Part shown: positions 46,398-57,169 of the stretch, piece by piece | How the letters are laid out: every line of letters starts with the position of its first letter | How positions within the stretch are numbered: the stretch's first letter is position 1 | Source: Anastatus disparis | Taxonomy: Eukaryota; Arthropoda; Insecta; Hymenoptera; Eupelmidae | Direction: 5' to 3' | Assembly: GCA_017163975.1 (NCBI GenBank) | Contig: JAFFSR010000227.1 | Span: 7,678,501-7,742,500, forward strand | DNA: 64,000 nucleotides | Made by a program: the position numbers and the translations under genes | Notes under the pieces: model-generated | What the model was told of the DNA's origin: nothing | Databases searched by the model: none | Seen by the model: only the letters and a program-made list of their open reading frames with translations

Positions 46398-46693
46398 CTA
46401 GAAGTAGAATGAATTTTTTTAACTTTATCACTTTAATATGTGGAAATTATCAAGTAATCGGAATTAATTAAATCAAATATACAGTTGCAAATTTAAAAAA
46501 AAGTAAACGAAGAAAGATTACGTTTTTTAATGTTTCAAAATTTATACATTGTGTGTTATATCAGTTAAACTAAATTTATTAATTTTTTCAAATCTACGTA
46601 AAATTCTATTGATTTTATGTATTTTCGTTTAAAAATATAACATAGTTTAAGTAAAATTACCTTTTCTATTGAAAAAATTTCCAGATAACTAGG

Positions 46694-47152
46694 TGTTTAA
46701 TTTGTAAAATAATATAATATAAATTCACTGCAATAATAAAAATTTAATTTAAAATTGAAAGAATTCTTTTGTTTGGGTTTATCTTTCATTGAATCGAGCT
46801 GGTCTACAGTCTCTGAGAAAAATTTTCCAGTCATTTCATTATCTAATTTAATTGAAAATTAAAATAAAACCCCAATTATTATTTTTTATTCATGCAAAAT
46901 AGAAATACATTCCCATTTGAAAGAAAAAAGCTCTTTTCTCCGTTAAAGTTTTATCTCCTAAAATTAATTTAATATTTTCTTTGTTTTTAATCCCATACAG
47001 TTTAGGTAATAACATAGTAGTGTTTTAAAAATTTATAAATAGATTTTGATAATCAAAAGATTCAGAATTCTTATTTGCGTTTGCAACAATTTTATTAAAT
47101 AAAATTTCAAAGTTTTTTACACGAAGATAAAACTTTGTATAATATTTCGTTA
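46694..47152. other. Intergenic with decayed MNFN3 C-terminal domain
   Basis: 46694-46900 shows nothing. About 46925-47135 on minus still resembles the C-terminal coding part of MNFN1 (FEILFNK, YQNLF, ENIKLIL in a shifted frame) but with stops. Confidence 0.5.
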
Positions 47153-48088
47153 CTATTCTGTTTCGATAAAAAGACTTAGCCACGGCAAGTGCGAAAAAAA
47201 ATTTCGAAGGGTACGACTTTCTGATTGTTGGGCTAACTTTTGCTGATGCTCATCCATGTGTAAAAGTAAAAAAAATAAAATATCTAAATCTTCTCTATTG
47301 TTTCCGCTCCATATAGAACTGCCGTATTTAACATAATTATGATATTTAAAATTTTCTACGACATTTTCAGCTGACCTTAATAAAGACTCTCTTTTTTCTT
47401 GTAATGAGAGCTTTTGGAAAAAATACTCGGTTGCAGCTTTATTACCAGCATATGCTGCATTTTCAAATGCACGTTGATAACGAGTACTATTTGGATAGCA
47501 TGGACATTCACAAAAGGAATAATATCGAAAACCTTTGATCCCATTTTTATCATCACTACTCCAAAAAACTATTAATGGTTCACGCATTTTGTCGGGATTC
47601 TTAAAACGTTTTTTCAGACTTTTATTTGACTGCATCTTATACCATAAGACAGAGAGTTCATATTCCAAACAGTAAATGTATGCTAATTTATAACGCATAT
47701 CCAAATCAATACTCTCATCTCGAACTAGTATTTCTGACGTTTTTCTTCTATCTATTTTTCCAAGATCCGTCCAACGGAACTTACATAAACTTCTCATAAT
47801 GTGTGGTTCAGATATGAACTCTTGGAGAAACATTATCCATTTCATCAGTTCAAAACCTATTGGTTTTATAAAAGGTACTATTTTCTTCCTCACTTTCAGA
47901 GGTAATGGCAGCGTTTCTACTTTTTTTATTATTTTATCTTCTATTTTTATCCATGATAGATTATTTTTAAAACAAAGCTCACGACCAGCTTCCAACTCCT
48001 GTTTAATATCTTCAAACTGATCCCACAATCTTATAACTATTTTTACAATACTTAAATACTCAAGTGACGGTATTAAATTGAAATTCAT
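47153..48088 (-). CDS. MNFN-family protein 3 (311 aa)
   Basis: Single exon. I start at ATG 48088 (MNFNLIPSLEY) because this Met aligns in all copies and follows an acceptor-like GATTTTACAG-ACA; an in-frame Met five codons upstream lies across that site. The conserved core RRKTSEILVRDESIDLDMRY then KLAYIYCLE..LSVLWYKM is present, as is the ankyrin-like RYQRAFENAAYAGNKAATEYFF. It ends FIETE, about 90 residues short of MNFN1, with degenerate C-terminal sequence downstream. A CPCYPNSTRY motif with two extra cysteines is shared with MNFN4. Function unknown; probably intracellular. Despite the truncation the frame is intact, which argues for retained function. Confidence 0.72.
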   Translation of the reverse strand: MNFNLIPSLEYLSIVKIVIRLWDQFEDIKQELEAGRELCFKNNLSWIKIEDKIIKKVETLPLPLKVRKKIVPFIKPIGFELMKWIMFLQEFISEPHIMRSLCKFRWTDLGKIDRRKTSEILVRDESIDLDMRYKLAYIYCLEYELSVLWYKMQSNKSLKKRFKNPDKMREPLIVFWSSDDKNGIKGFRYYSFCECPCYPNSTRYQRAFENAAYAGNKAATEYFFQKLSLQEKRESLLRSAENVVENFKYHNYVKYGSSIWSGNNREDLDILFFLLLHMDEHQQKLAQQSESRTLRNFFSHLPWLSLFIETE

Positions 48089-48179
48089 TGTCTGTAAAAT
48101 CATTAATATGCTGAATATTATTTTCTAGTAAGAATATTAAAGTTATAATAGTTTAATATTTACTACAATAATACAAAAA

Positions 48180-48520
48180 GTTTGGATATCGAGAAAGCCA
48201 GATCGGTAAATACTGCACTGCATAGTTGTTGAGGTGAAATTGTAGATTCAAAGTGTTCTCGTTCCCACTTTAATCTGATTCCGAAAGATTTAGATGATGT
48301 GATTCATCGTCACTTTGACCCCAGTAGGTAAAAGAAATAACAAAAAGTCAATTGTTAAATAGTCTTTTGTCAGTGACAACCAGCAAGCTTGTATAGAGCT
48401 ATAGTTGTTATACCGCTAAAGTTATCTCAAAAACTGACGGTTCTGCAGCTAAACTATCAGTTTGATGCTTACAGCCCCAAGAGTAACCATACAGGTAGCG
48501 CCACCGAACGGTGGATAATA
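48180..48520 (-). promoter_or_regulatory. Conserved upstream module of MNFN3
   Basis: Matches 58240-58540 and partly 6110-6430. Shared elements include CAGCAAGCTTGTAT, GAGCTATAGTTGTTATAC, CTAAAGTTATCT, AAACTATCAGTTTGAT and a palindromic CCACCGAACGGTGG at 48501-48514. Probably promoter and 5' UTR. Confidence 0.5.
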
Positions 48521-50008
48521 AATTAAAAACATATCAATTCTAATCCTCTTTTCACATAGGAAAAGGCGGGGCATAAAGAGCAGGACAGGTAAGTTTGGCA
48601 CCCCTAGAATTTAAGTTTTAGAGCATTTTGAAAATTTAATTTAAATGAAATTTTAATTAAAAAGGTTTTTAGTACTTTTCTTTTGATTTAAGATTATAAA
48701 AAAAATTTTATTAATTTAATTTAGCCGATTAGATAGTTGAAGTCCTGAACTTTAAATCTCTGTACCTTTTTTTTATTTATGAATGTTTATAAATAATTTA
48801 ATAGATTAATATTAATTGCTTTGAAATGGGGTATGCGCGTCACCCTAGGCGGGGCACAGATGAAACAAAGTAAACATCAGCGGCGACGAAACAGACGTCA
48901 TCAAATATACTTCAAAATAAAATTTTTAAATTAGAGATATTATTTCTATAAGAGTTTAGCTATGTTTTACATTTTTTAGATTATTAATAAGTTTTACTAG
49001 TTGATAGAAATCGTTAATCAAAGTTAGGGTGCCACCACTGACCACCCTTCCCCTATCTGCTTCGCAATGCATAATGAAAAGAGTGGGAAATCAAACATTG
49101 AAATAATGTAATTTTTACTATGGCATTTATGTCTAGATCTGTAAATTTAAAATTTATAAACAGTGTAATAAATCTTTTAGCATCATATACAATTAATTTT
49201 TAAAATTGTCTATCAAAGATTCCCAAAAGTCATTTCATCTCAGGATCATTGTAATTCTTACGATAGTTATTACATAAATATTTTTTCCATGTAGTTAAAA
49301 TGTACCTCAACGAAATGAAGCATGCACGAAAAATCAATTTGATAAAATAAAGAATAATAATATGAGAAAGCCCTGGTAGAGAACTAACGATATTTCATCG
49401 GCAACGTGTTAATCAAATGGGGTCAAAATTAGCTGATATTTATTCTTTGACAATGTATTAATTATTAAAACATGATTATTATCTTAAGAATAGACAGCTT
49501 GATACTAATATGTTAGCCGTAACATGTTATTATTTTTTGTTGTTGAGTTATTGTAAAAATATTGTTTTTGACTAGAATATACCGATTAATTCTGGTTGGA
49601 AATCGGAGAAGATTTCTAGCAGGGAGCAAGCGATTGAAATTTCAAAAATTAGTAAATAAATCAAGATTTCGTCAGACTTCTGGAAGAAATAATAGAATAT
49701 AAATGCTTTTTGATTTTTTCCAATGTGAAATTAACTACTTTAGGTTTAGATCTTAATAAATTTATTAATTTTTTAATAATTTAAAGATATAAGATGTTTT
49801 ATATCATGATTTTAAAAAATTAACTTATGTACATCCTCCTTTGTGACTTATTTTTTAGAATTATTTTTTTGTTTTAGTTATAATTATCTAATATTAGAAA
49901 CATGAAATAAAATGTTATAAATAATGTTATATTTAAGGGCGTATTTTAATAATAAATTTCTTTTTAATATTTTTTTATATTAAAGTATATTTAAATTTAT
50001 CGATATAA
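48521..50008. other. Intergenic, no gene seen
   Basis: AT-rich with a few GC-richer patches near 48560-48610, 48830-48870 and 49030-49060. Short GGCACCC/GGGTGCC similarities hint at an old foldback element but are too weak to call. Confidence 0.45.
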
Positions 50009-50170
50009 GCCGGTCTGCGGCTCAATCGGTAGAGCATTGGATTCGCAATCTCGAGGTATCGAGTTTGAAGCACCACTGAACGTTATATGTGCTTTGTTTA
50101 CAGACACACTTGCGAGCTCCGTCGCTAATTAGCTGAAAAAAATAGCATAAATAAAGCGACGTTAAAAAAG
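50009..50170 (+). mobile_element. tRNA-derived SINE, internally deleted
   Basis: A box CTCAATCGGTAGAGC is present; the sequence jumps from GAGTTTGA directly to AGCACCACTGAACG, so the B-box end is deleted. Confidence 0.88.
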
Positions 50171-50235
50171 GTAAAAAAAAAAAAATTTATCCATATTTTC
50201 ATGCATAAAACTCAACAGTAAGATAAAACTTTTTT

Positions 50236-50454
50236 TTATGGTATAAGTCCTTCGGTACGACAAAAACACCGACGAAAGTGAATTCTCAAAAAATGGTAGA
50301 CACGATATCTATTCTCACAATAATCCAAAACAAAAAAATTAAACGACATAATAAATATAAGTAAGTAATTATCGCAGGTGATAGAATGGCACAGTTTGAA
50401 ACAAAAAAAAATGAAAAACAGAAAACAAGGCAGAGTTTTTAAAGTTTTTACCAT
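50236..50454 (-). CDS. Possible small secreted protein (72 aa), weak
   Basis: Starts MVKTLKTLPCFLFFIFFCFK followed by LCHS, a good signal-peptide shape, then a 48-residue mature part with four cysteines and basic residues. No partner exon, paralog or promoter was recognised, and in AT-rich DNA such frames arise by chance (TTT-rich codons give Phe runs). Confidence 0.22.
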   Translation of the reverse strand: MVKTLKTLPCFLFFIFFCFKLCHSITCDNYLLIFIMSFNFFVLDYCENRYRVYHFLRIHFRRCFCRTEGLIP

Positions 50455-51349
50455 TTTTTACTATTAAATAGTTTTAAAAAATGGTTAAATAATATACAGT
50501 ATTAATAATTTTAGTACAGACGATAAATACACCAAATTTGAGTCCGATACGTCAAGTAGTTTCTTTTTTAAATCATGTTACTAGATCAAAAAATGTTGTC
50601 TCAAGAAAAACGCATTAAAAATTTTTTTCTCATAAGAAATCATAAGAAAATCATAAGTAAATCAAATTTTTATTTTGATCGTTTGATTTTTAAAGTGATT
50701 TTTATTAATTAATTTAATATTGTCAATAGAATGCAAGACGTAATGAATTTAAAATAAGAATTCATAAATTTGATCAATATAATCAATGATGAAATATTTA
50801 AATTTACTTGTCCCTATACTATTACTTCGATTTCTACTTTGTAATGTATAGGATATGTATGAGTATGTATTGACAAATAGACTAAATTTTAAATCACGAT
50901 GTCATAGATTCATTGTCTTTCAATGTGAAATTCAAATTTTTAAAACAATAGTGTCAGAAATCTTTTTCAATATATTAAATATATGAAGTATATATTACAA
51001 TTTTTAATTTACTGAAACTGTTTCTAATTGCACGTTTACAAAGTACAATAGTGTATTATCAAAATAAACCTTAGAATTAAAATAATCGAAAGAATAATTA
51101 ACAAAATTGATCAATTTTGATTATTGTATTAAAAAATGAACTATCATATCCGTTGAATATAAAACTATCAATTGCTGTTAGGATTTAAAAAGTTTAGTAA
51201 TATGTTACATAATATAATTCAAGTGTAGAAAAAGCGTGTCCATAAGCCCATAAAAAATATCAATTTTTTATGATATTTTTATGCAGTTTTCTGCGAATTG
51301 TATGTTTTAAAATTAAAAATGCTATGCTACTTGTAAAATAAAATTTTTT
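50455..51349. other. Intergenic, no gene seen
   Basis: AT-rich; no frames or ordered repeats recognised. Confidence 0.5.
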
Positions 51350-51521
51350 TTTAATTAACGTCGTTGTATTTATGCTATCATTACGATACTAATTAACAAC
51401 GGAGCTTTCTCGGTATTTTTAAGAACAAAGCACATGCAACTGACAGTGGTACTTATATCAATCAGCCGAGACTAGGATTCGAACTCGAGATTACGAATCT
51501 GAATAAGCCACTGAAACCTCA
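51350..51521 (-). mobile_element. tRNA-derived SINE, internally deleted
   Basis: TAACGTCGTTGTATTTATGC start (tail on minus), body and degraded head; about 20 bases of the anticodon and A-box region are missing. Confidence 0.88.
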
Positions 51522-51955
51522 TGTAGAAGGAATAATTTTCTGTTTTTTTTTTTACCATATTCTAAAGAGTTTTTAAAAGTTTACCAAATCTTAACTACGC
51601 TTTTGATAATTTTTATTTCTAAACATGATAAAATTTATCGAAATAATCAATCATAGTTGTGATAGTTTTAATTACAAAATTTTTTTCGTGTACACATTTA
51701 AAAAGCAAAACAGACGTTACAATCAAATTGTACACGTTTGTAGATACAATATATCTTTACGAATACATTACTCGGTTAATTAATATATATGTATAAACAA
51801 TTAAAAAATTCTTTTTGCAAATTTTAGAATTATTCAACTTGATTATTACTAGTATTAAAAAAGTTTAATAAAATTTTTGAGATAGAGGATTTAAAAAACA
51901 GCATTTACAATTCTTCGTACAGTGTGATTTGAAATTCAATAAAGTTTTAACTGTA

Positions 51956-53204
51956 ATGATTTCCAAAGTATTATTGCTTGTTATTGTTAACTTTGCTTTC
52001 GTTTTGGTAAGATGGCAAAGTATTTTTTTTTTATTCAGAACTTGATTAAATATTCATAATATTATTCAATTTTTTAACAGATTTTTTTTTAATATTTAAA
52101 GGATAAAAGTGATAAAGATTTGTCATTGAAAAATAAAATGATTTTTTGTTAAAGAATACCTAATTTTTTTTATATTTGTTAAGAATGTCATAATAGACTA
52201 CTTAAATTTCTATATAATTTACCTTATTAAAATTTTTTTTTAATTTATTTGCAGTTACATTTTTATCAAGTTTCTATTTGAATAAATGAAGCAGTGTAAT
52301 TTTTTAATGAAATTTTACGTGTAGATTATATTATGTTACAGAATAATATAATCAAATTATTTTATTTTATTTAAAATATATAGATTAATCAAAAATTTAA
52401 AAAAAAATCAATTTTTAATAATTACGTAATGAGCCACTGACGATCTCAAAATCAAGTTTCAATCTTCTGACATATTTTTAAATTTTAAGCAGAAGTCTTT
52501 TAAATTTCTGATTGCGGAAAGACAATACTTATTCAATATAAAGTTACGAATCTAAAAAAATATTATAAAATCAATATTTCGAATTTTTATAATCTAGCGA
52601 TGTACTTATGATCAGAGAGAAAAAAATTTCATCAAACCAAAAAATCTTACAAAACTTTAAGATCAATTTCAATAAAACTAAAAATTCCATTTGATTGTTA
52701 ATCTGTCGCCTTTCCCTAATATTCCTTATAATATTTATTCCTGCATCTATTGAAATATAGTTGTTACTGGTTAACTGATTTCTTTTCATAGACCAGCCCT
52801 ATAAGTTATGAAGAGACTGATGACAGGCCTGAAATAGAAATATCTGAAGAAGAAGTAGATGAATTTGAAACAGAAACAACTGATGAACCAGAAGTGCCAT
52901 TTGATGAAGTTAAAATCGATATTTAATTTGCTTTTTCTTATAATCACGATCCATTTGTAATAATATTTTCTGTCTGCAGATCTTAGAAGAACTCCAAAAG
53001 ATGTTTAATAAGATTTTAATAGATATTGTAAACCAAAGCGATGAGAATGTCAAAGAAATTCAGGAAATGATCGCGAAATTTTTCAATGAACAACGAAGTA
53101 ATCTTAAATCTCAATCTAATGTGAAACGACAAACTAAATTTAATGAGAGGGCATTTGAAGAATCCGGAGAGGATGATGAAACGGAAGCATCTGAAACTTC
53201 GTAA
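51956..53204 (+). CDS. Small secreted acidic protein (3 exons, about 130 aa), unrecognised
   Basis: Exons 51956-52006, 52792-52908, 52980-53204, all phase 0 with GT-AG introns (the second only 71 bp). Exon 1 is a signal peptide core (MISKVLLLVIVNFAFVL). Exon 2 is very acidic (EISEEEVDEFETETTDEPE). Exon 3 is helical (ILEELQKMFNKILIDIV, then EIQEMIAKFFNEQR), followed by a basic VKRQTK site and an acidic tail ending SETS. After the TAA the frame continues protein-like (EEYELEVSETP, stop, EEPMKKL). GTAAGA at the stop could also serve as a donor to an open exon-like frame at 53541-53672. The C-terminus is therefore uncertain. No known family; extracellular by inference. Confidence 0.55.
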
Positions 53205-53540
53205 GAGGAATATGAATTAGAAGTATCTGAGACCCCATAAGAAGAACCTATGAAAAAATTATAATTGTAAGTGTCATTAAACCGTGATGATGTGAACATT
53301 AATATCTCATTTATCTTAATATAAAATTATATTTCATTTGTAATGATAATTTTTGTGCCTATAGCAACTAAAGAAAATTTTTAGCAATTCCAATTTAAAT
53401 TATTGAAATTGTAGAAAAACCTAAAGAATTATTGAGAAAATTTTTTAACAGTTACGTGATGGTCTTCTAATGTATTACTTGCAAAATTATAGAAAATAAA
53501 TTTATACATTTAAAATTTATAAATATTTTTTTAAATTTAG

Positions 53541-53672
53541 AAAAGAAAGTTAATAATACCCTTGAAAATGAAAAATAAAAATCTAAAGTACGAACGTTCA
53601 AAAATTCAGAACAGGAATTTAGATTTTTTAGAGCGAAAATATCTAGAAATCCAGGAGGTGAAGCAAAAGTAG
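53541..53672 (+). other. Exon-like frame (43 codons) downstream of the acidic secreted gene
   Basis: TTTAAATTTAG precedes AAA AGA AAG...; the frame is open to TAG and rich in K/E/R/L (NLKYERSKIQNRNLDFLERK). Phase does not fit the GTAAGA donor at 53201, so linkage to the upstream gene is unproven. Confidence 0.25.
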
Positions 53673-53823
53673 AAACACTTTGCAAACGATAATAGGAAGT
53701 ATATATTCAAACAACAAAAATAAAGTAATATTCTATTATGCTTTTACTTGATATTATAATTTATTTTTCGCAACCTTTTTATTTACAGCTTTTCAAATAC
53801 TCGATAAATTTATTCTATATTAG

Positions 53824-54020
53824 GTTGTCAGTGGCTCAATCGGTAGAGCGATTGATTCATAATCTCAAGGTTCCGAGTTCGAATCCCACTCTCGGCCGAA
53901 TGATACAAGTACGACTGTACGTTACATGTGCTATTGTTCAAAAAGATACTGACAACCTCCGTCGTTAATTAGCATCAAAATGATAAGTACAGCAACGTTA
54001 AATAAAATAAAAATAAAAAA
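53824..54020 (+). mobile_element. tRNA-derived SINE
   Basis: Near full length with good A and B boxes (CTCAATCGGTAGAGCG, GAGTTCGAATCCC) and a long AAATAAAA tail. The reading frame over it is a SINE translation. Confidence 0.93.
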
Positions 54021-55128
54021 AATATTAGTTCTCATTTATAAGAGTTATGAGAAAAATTTAGATTTATATAAGAAAAATGATTTTTTACCTTTTTTCATAA
54101 ACTTATTTTGAATTCTGTTTTACTCGTTTTATCTATTCAGGTGGAATTTTTCTAACTTTGAGTCGAGTCAAGTTTTAAACTCGAACTTTTCGAATAACTC
54201 GAATCTACCGAATAACTCGATTATTCGAGTACTCGTGCAGCTCTAGTAGAAAGGCAATAAACAAATCTCTATGATCTTTTTTTTGTGAACCTCATAGTTT
54301 AAAAAAAATATATATCTATATTATTTTAATTATTTAAATTTTTACTTAATTTTTAGTTTAAAATATACTGAAAATCCCGAGGAAAATCCTCATAAAATTT
54401 TGAAAATTCATTTATATTTTAGTAGATTTGTTCTTTGTTGATCAAGTGTTAAGACACATCAAAAAGTACTCTTTCTTCATAATTATAAAAGTACATTGAT
54501 TTTTGCACTGGGTAAAAATGAACTTTCCAAGTCGCGGCAAAGCGAGATTGAAGCGCGGATTTAAGTTATGCAGTACTATAGAGAATGGTTTATCTAATTC
54601 TTACTTCTCATAACCCTCTTAGTTAGTTAATAACGAGATAAACAATTGTAGACTTCTTAATACGAATTTTTTGGAACTACGGAATAAATTTTAAATAACA
54701 CCAAAAATTTATGGAAACTAATTTCAACATCTATTAAAAAAATACAAGTTTTTAAGCGTAAAAAAATTTGCTATCATTAAGCAGTCTATTGTACCATAAT
54801 TTTCTAATTTCTCTTTAGAATAACTTTTTCTTCCACAATTTAAAACAAATAATATAAACTTTTATCCAACCAATGGGAAGTAAGGCCTTTGTAAATCAAT
54901 AAGATCCAAAATTCATTTTAAAAAAATTGTTACGTTTCGTCGGTATGGTTTCCGACCTCTTCAGACTAAAAAGACGTAATTAAAATTTATTAAACAAAAC
55001 AAATTAAATATACACAAAAATAGTTTTCACTTTACAGTACATACCTAACTTAAAATTAATTCATACACTAAACTAGTTACATGAGAATTACTCATATTGT
55101 CGAACTAAGAACTGATACAAGTTGTTGT
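54021..55128. other. Intergenic, repeat-derived in part
   Basis: 54170-54245 has repeated CTCGAATAACTCGA-type units and ends in GCAGCTCTAG. 54435-54560 resembles part of nuclease intron 2 (24255 onwards). No gene seen. Confidence 0.5.
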
Positions 55129-55421
55129 CTATTTATATTGAAAATCAGAAAGACAGTTAGATATTTGTTTATAAACAGAAGGCAAATACATTATATCTGT
55201 TTTTAAATTTATCGCATTTTTATTTCCGTTTATATATAACATTTCGGATATCTTACGCTTTTTGTTGTTACATTCTTTATCTAAAATTATTGTATTTGAC
55301 CAATCAAATTCATTTCTAATTTCTCGTTTTTTATTACTTATTAATATTTTATAACATTTTTCGTTAAAACATAATGTGTTTAGCTTTATTTTAGAAATCA
55401 AAATTCGTTCTTTGGAATCAG
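55129..55421 (-). pseudogene. Penelope-like retroelement fragment: GIY-YIG C-terminal tail
   Basis: After an acceptor-like ATTTTTAG, an open frame reads DSKERILISKIKLNT, and later NEFDWSNTIILDKE, NKKRKISEMLYI, NAINLKTDIMYLPSVYKQI. This fits the pattern HEFDW.N..ILD.E...KR.ISEM..I.....IN...D...L...Y at the C-end of arthropod Penelope-like reverse transcriptase/GIY-YIG proteins. No reverse transcriptase lies upstream, so only the tail is here. Assigned from motif memory. Confidence 0.5.
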
Positions 55422-55539
55422 CTAAAAATATTAATTACATGCGACACAGTAAAAAGTAAATTTTTAGTCATTTACATCCACACATTGTTGAATCATAAGA
55501 CGATATCTAACACAAATTACTTTCTATCTTTCTCACTGT

Positions 55540-56130
55540 GAAGATTTCAACTAATTATCTAGAATAATTAATAAAATTAATAACGAATAAATTTTGAAAT
55601 ATTTGAAAACAGAATGTTTATCGTTTACTTTTTTTAACTTTCAAATATATTGATTTATACAATTTTAATATTTATTGATAATTTATATTTAGGTATTAAA
55701 TTCATAAAATTCAAAGAGTTCATTTTGTTGTAATTTTTTTAATAAAAGAATATAGATCCAGTATTTTACAATTTGAACAAGAAAATTTGCTAGAAAATAT
55801 TTTAATCAAAAGCAAACTAAATTTGAATTTTATTAATCATTTGCTTTTATTTTATATAAAATTTATTTTCTTATGTTTATGTATGATAAGTATATAATAT
55901 TTTTTAAATAATAGTTGCATTAGAAAATATTTTTTATTTTTTAAGCTCACAAAAAATTAGAATTAAAAAAGGTAAATATTGCTCAACTTTGCGTTCATGC
56001 GTAGAAAATTTTAATTATTTGTATTCTTATAAATTTATTAATTTATTTAAGGTTTTGCTAAAAAAGAAACACCTATAGAAAATTAATTTTTGTGGAACAG
56101 TACTGAATCACGTGTTACACAAGTAAGGGT
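55540..56130 (+). pseudogene. Remnant of coiled-coil family exons 1-2
   Basis: Upstream-like DNA (55590-55690), an exon-1 part (about 55755-55875, including CATTTGCTTTTATTTTATAT) and an exon-2 part (56050-56125, ACAGTACTGAATCACGTGTT and CAAGTAAG). The intact copies have the same order. Frames are broken and exons 3-10 are absent. Confidence 0.7.
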
Positions 56131-56897
56131 AAAAAACAATATAGAATTGTATTCTATATGTAATTATTCACTAATACACGGAAAATCTTTTATCCTTCAA
56201 ATTACGTTTCTAACTGTGGATCTATTTTTTATAACTAAATACACATGTTTTTTCTTTCTGGAGTCTCTCTTACTTTTGTAAATATTCGCATTTGAAAACA
56301 AACGTGTTTTTTAACAAAAGTATTGTAACTTTAATGAAAAAATGATGAAAACAAATGCTTGACTCCTTATCTTAAAGCTAAATAAATACCCTTTTAAATC
56401 CCATTGGTTTTTTTGAGCTACGGTTATTGGATCTGAATCTACAGTCAAAGGAAGACAAATTTTTTTGTTTTTTTTTCTATCTTTTTAATTGTTATAAACA
56501 ACAAAACATTAAATTTTTCAAACTCACAATATCATTTTTGAAAGGTTACCTGCTCTTTTAAATGCCATTGGAATTTTGGAGCTACAATAATTTATTTAAA
56601 AATGATAAAACTTGTTACATAAGCCGATTTTAAACTAGGGGGAGGGGATTATGTGACCGGCAGTATATGTGAGCACCGAAATTTAAAATACAATTAGTTA
56701 TAAGTACTTTATAGTCGACATATAGCATAATAAAATTAAGAAAAAGAATTTTAGATCTTTTAGGGCTTTGTTTCGAAAAATTTGTGAATAGATTTTAATA
56801 ATAATGAAATTCGAAGCCCTCATTTGCATATTTAACAATTCTATCAATACAATTTCAAAATATTTTACACGAAGATAAGATCATGTAATATAGTCGG
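56131..56897. other. Intergenic with repeat and decayed MNFN4 C-terminus
   Basis: 56277-56440 repeats 20570-20740. About 56760-56890 on minus resembles the decayed C-terminal part of MNFN genes (YFEIV, LNMQ in a shifted frame). Confidence 0.45.
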
Positions 56898-57165
56898 TCT
56901 GGGGGAAGGCCAAAAACGACGTCGCCGTTTAAAAAAAGGTGCTGGAAACGACTCCATTTTACAGGAAAATTCACCAACTTTTTTTAAAATGACACTTTTT
57001 TGAAATATAAAAAGTTTATTTTAATAGAAAAAACTACGATTTCAAAAATTATTTCTGAAATGACATATTTTGATACTACTCTGAAATTTGATTTTTTTTC
57101 GCCAATTTCAAAATGTCGTTTTCAACTCCTTTTTTAAATGACGTCATGTTCCTCTAAATTGACGA
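56898..57165. mobile_element. Foldback MITE just 3' of MNFN4
   Basis: The ends (TCGGTCTGGGGGAAGGCC ... AAATTGACGA) are imperfect inverted repeats. The next 30-40 bases also pair (AACGACGTCGCCGTTTAAAA against TTTAAATGACGTCATGTTCC). It is related to 58747-58995. It separates the MNFN4 stop codon from its decayed C-terminal sequence. Confidence 0.65.
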
Positions 57166-57169
57166 TATA

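Noticed and set aside
48560..49070. Foldback element suggested by GGCACCC and GGGTGCC patches
   Set aside because: Similarity is limited to a few short words with no ordered arms.
53824..53896. tRNA gene candidate in SINE head (and the other heads)
   Set aside because: Acceptor-stem pairing is absent, the anticodon loop varies between copies, and every head continues into the SINE body.
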